Source: Siphonodentalium dalli (taxonomy: Eukaryota > Mollusca > Scaphopoda > Gadilida > Siphonodentaliidae). Taken from it: 64,000 bases of DNA. The position numbers were made by a program, and so were the translations under genes. A model generated the notes under the pieces. The model searched no databases. It saw only the letters and a list, made by a program, of their open reading frames with translations, and was not told the DNA's origin. Location of the stretch: positions 48,467,549 through 48,531,548 of the forward strand of contig CP136067.1 of NCBI GenBank assembly GCA_032622095.1, given 5' to 3'. This document shows, one piece after another, positions 60,798-64,000 of this stretch; position 1 is the stretch's first letter, and each line of letters begins with the position of its first letter.

Positions 60798-63716
60798 TCA
60801 GACCTCACCCTCGTCATCTATCAGAACCTCTTCTGAATTCACGCAGCCCTCTCCACGACAATCTCCACAAGCGATAACACATTTCAGACCATGTTTGCGA
60901 CATCTTACACTTGCACCGTACAAACTTGAGCAATTCGTCTGGGGCTGCATTCTGGTCAGTCATGACTGGGGAAAGATCCTCACCACGTCGTTCCCAACCC
61001 CACCCCTCATCATTCAATACGTCATTATTCAGTGTATAAGATCGGTTGATAACACCGCCCAGACTCTGCTACTTCTACGGCTACATGGAAGCCATGTTCC
61101 TCAAACACTGATGTACCCAAGGATGCTTCACTGGTAATTCTAGCATCATTTGGAGATATAGTCTGCAGCTCTTTGCGTAATTTATATGACTAGTGGCTGC
61201 GAAGAGGTTCGGCATCTTCCCTAATGTTACAATATGCAGATTCCAATCCCCTGTTCGCTCAGCACGGATGAAGTTCTTAGGGTTTGCACATAATCCATAT
61301 ACTGCACCCACAATTTTGCTGTGAGGGATTCTTTGACAAGCAGTGATTTATAACAATTGATACATTGCTCGACCTTCAACAGTTCAGTTGAGTCCGCAGC
61401 CGCGGATATAGGAACAACACCAATTTCAATCTCTTCACGCAGTTTTTGTATTCTGTCCATTTCACTCTGGTGCAGTTTGCCCATCGTGTATTCACCAACA
61501 ACGTGTACATCGCCCTGTTGCATGTGTGAGGCTTCTATGTCATCTTGTTCCATTACCGATTCAATGTCCGCAGAACTGCCGTCCTTTTCAACTGGGACAA
61601 CTTCAGCTATCAACTTATTGAAAAGCGCAGCCTCAACTAGGTAGTAACCACGCAATGCCCTCGACACTGCCTTTCCAGATATCATATGGGTCACTGTGTT
61701 CTGACCGTACACTTTCTCCAAAGCTTCTTCTAACCCCGACCCCTTCATCATCGAACCGATACTCCCCATGAAGCTCATTACAGTGTGAAATCCGCCCAGC
61801 CTACACACTATGTTCATCGACTTAGAACTTATTATGTTTACAGCCTTGAGCCACAACGGCTGGTTGAAAGTGATACATGGCGTGTGGATGTTCAATCTAC
61901 GTGCCTGTTCCTCAACATAAATGAGTGTAGAATAAATACAATCGTCATCTGACGGATTCAGATCGATGATGGGAAGGAACAGAACATCTGATTTCTCAGC
62001 GGTCAGAGTGTCGTCCTGCGAGTAAGCACTTTGCATGAAACCTGACCAGTTCGCGCTAGGTTTTTCACTCTTACTGAAAAAGTATGCTGAGTGCCACAGC
62101 AGATCTGTGCTGAGGTCAGATGGGAGGGTATATGGTGTGGCCAAACGAAGAAGAGGTTTCAGTTTGATATTGGAAATTCCTTTGCCAATAACATCAACAT
62201 ATTGGGAGATGGACACTCCTTTGTTTTTCACGAGCTCATCATCCCTCAACCGCTTTTGTCTCATGATTACACGCGATTTCATGTTCAGTGCTGATTGATT
62301 CATGGGTGCAGATATTGCAACTATCCCCATTCCATGGAAGGTCCCCTTGCCATCTAGAGTTGCTATGTTGTGGTCGACATTATCTGCCACACACTGAACG
62401 AAGGCACCGGGTGCATAGTCAGTTAGTATTTGACTGGGCGTTTCGGTCTGAATGACGGATTGCTTGTACCTCTCAACTTCATCGTGGGTAACAGAGAATC
62501 CCAACCGGGATAACTCGTTCACTAGCCATTTGGAACCAAACACATTGTCCATTTCTACACCCAGTCAAAACAGCGTTGGTGTTATAACCGAATGTGGACG
62601 AGCACCCTGTACAATGGAATGACCGATGCTATTCTGCTTGACATCGGACGGAATTAAAATCTTTAGTAGGCTTTGCAGGTGATTCGGGATCCAATTTCGC
62701 CCCTGACTAATAATAGATATAGCGTCACTGGGTGGATACGATTCGCGACTGTAATCGGCCTCCCTTATTTGTGCTTTTATTATTCTTGCTGCAGTCAAGA
62801 CAATCCTGTCTGCCTCCTCATCTAAATCCTGTTTTTTATCAGTGTACCACTTTTCATTTATAATGAATTTGGCCATATTTCGAAAACAAACGACATCCTT
62901 CCGTCCCTTAAACTCGGCGAAGAAAACGAATTCTGCATAGTATTCCTCTAAGTTACCTTTCAAACTTTCAATAGTATAAACCTCTGACTCGCCTGCGAAT
63001 TCAACCATTCTGGAATGTAACTCACTAACAGTGTATAATTCAGCACCAGCTTCTGTCTCGAGCCAATTACAAATCATTTCGAACCAATGTTTCATACCCT
63101 GATCTGATCTTCGACCTGCTTTTCCTGTCTCGGGTTGACTCACATCCTTGCCTTGCAAGAATCGAGTCAGATATCCGTGGTGGTAAACGGACTATGCTGC
63201 TACCAAGTCAATGCGCCCTTGAATGCGCTTCTCCGCGTCCTATGCTAAAGCATCCTGTCTATGCGCACAGCATTGTAAGAGATTGTCCCTGAAAGGGATG
63301 GTCTCTACTTGGCTCATTGGTGTGGACCTATCTGGGTGTCTAACATCAGTGCTTGTATGAACTCCACATATTAAGCAGTCTTCTGCTATATTGATTGGCG
63401 TTGCATCAGATCGTAGTCTTTTCGCTTCTGAAACCACCAAATTATCTTGTGTCTTTCTTTTTGTGTCGGTAAAATCTCTCCGGCAACCTGCGTGCACCAG
63501 CACTTTGTCGACAGGCGTCACCTGGCAGCGCGCGGTGAGGTATTGTTTCAAATTAGGTCGCCCCCGTTGTCCGCAAAAGCTTATGAGAGTCACAATACCT
63601 TTTGCCCCCACCTTTATCGGTGGATCATTAACAAAACCAAAACCACATATGACACAGAGGTCTTCAGCTGGGTTAAGCTCATCGCCGACGGTACGATTGT
63701 CGGCCATTATCAACAA
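60798..63716 (-). pseudogene. Broken member of an unnamed multi-copy invertebrate family with Cys-rich tail
   Basis: Minus-strand pieces in order. 63716-63240 has two CxxC...HxxC-type modules (DLCVICGFG, VHAGC; DCLICG, CCAHR). 63158-62565 is an all-helical-looking linker. 62552-61227 is the 441-codon core (FGSKWLVNELSRLGFSVTHD, LWHSAYFFSK, GGFHTVMSFMG, MQQGDVHVVGEYTMGK). 61311-61081 has FIRAERTGDWNLHI. 61017-60798 has GWGWERRGEDL, PVMTDQNAAP and a Cys tail. The first three are one frame interrupted by TAG (63240-63242), TAG (63192-63194) and TGA (62565-62567). A missing base near 61276 shifts the frame, a stretch is deleted between about 61081 and 61020, and another shift lies near 60900. Products of this type are widespread and repeated in invertebrate genomes; function unknown, probably mobile-element-linked (inference). 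Confidence 0.7.
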
Positions 63717-64000
63717 TGAGAAATGAAATAGAGCGAGAATAAATATGCAATAATAAAACAGAACACGAGAACAACGAATGAAGCAATCAAATTAACCAAA
63801 ACAAATCTCCTGCGTACGTTGTCACCGTTAGGTTTCAACAGGAAACATGTGTCCGACTCCTAAAAAAGCTACTTTTACAACTTTCACAATTAGAGATACA
63901 AATCGAAGTGATATATTAGAAACAACTGAACAATGCGACTTGTGGTTTGCACAACTGCAGTGAAGTGCGTTATGTCGTTCTATGATAACGTGCTTTATCA
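63717..64000. other. Upstream flank of the family pseudogene
   Basis: AT-rich, no ORF of note and no clear TATA box or terminal repeat. If the gene belongs to a mobile element, its 5' end is here or beyond the window. Confidence 0.4.

Noticed and set aside
60772-61137. 121-codon plus-strand ORF and other plus-strand ORFs over 60.7-63.7 kb
   Set aside because: They overlap the minus-strand family gene, whose motifs are recognisable. The plus-strand frames are shadows.
61357-61644. Search for the piggyBac or hAT transposase genes that might move the elements seen here
   Set aside because: No DDE-type or RNase H-like transposase motif was recognised anywhere in the window, so all such elements are called non-autonomous.

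Overview
The window looks like nuclear DNA from an animal, most likely a marine invertebrate (a lophotrochozoan such as a mollusc is my guess, not shown). The evidence is one gene split by a 6.25 kb intron with good GT/AG sites, very low coding density, many palindromic TTAA-flanked elements, a satellite, and a degenerate multi-copy invertebrate gene family at the right end. There are no bacterial operons, rRNA or tRNA genes, or CRISPR arrays.

Layout. (1) 1-33197 is a tandem segmental duplication: copy A (1-11127), copy B (11128-24531) and copy C (24532-33197, broken off inside its satellite). B and C are spaced 13404 bp apart and are almost identical by eye. (2) 33198-52448 is a non-duplicated repeat mosaic. 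It holds tandem repeats, foldback elements, a 2.77 kb hAT-like element with another transposon nested in it, and a small secreted-protein gene with exons at 42859-42894 and 49146-49416. (3) 52449-60363 is copy D of the same duplicon, truncated at both ends; its left end coincides with the TTAA of a palindromic element. (4) 60364-64000 holds a broken minus-strand gene of an unnamed multi-copy invertebrate family, with zinc-finger-like modules at the N-terminus and a Cys-rich tail.

Each duplicon has the same core order. First comes an ORF pair that looks like a degenerate HNH/His-Me-finger endonuclease. Next is a short basic minus-strand ORF, then a TATA-like box, then 2.7-4.2 kb of a 38-bp satellite. 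The satellite monomer carries TTATAA and CCACGCCC and changes strand twice in every copy, so each array is built as inverted blocks. The copies differ by indels: copy A lost about 0.5 kb through the ORFs and about 2.3 kb after the satellite, and B and C carry a 1.07 kb segment between two TTAA sites that A lacks. Poly-G and poly-T run lengths also change the ORF frames between copies.

The best candidates for something undescribed are the strand-switching satellite abutting a TATA box and ORF, the accumulation of TTAA-flanked foldback families at duplication breakpoints, and the new split secreted-protein gene. Everything here was read by eye; alignments and database searches were not run.
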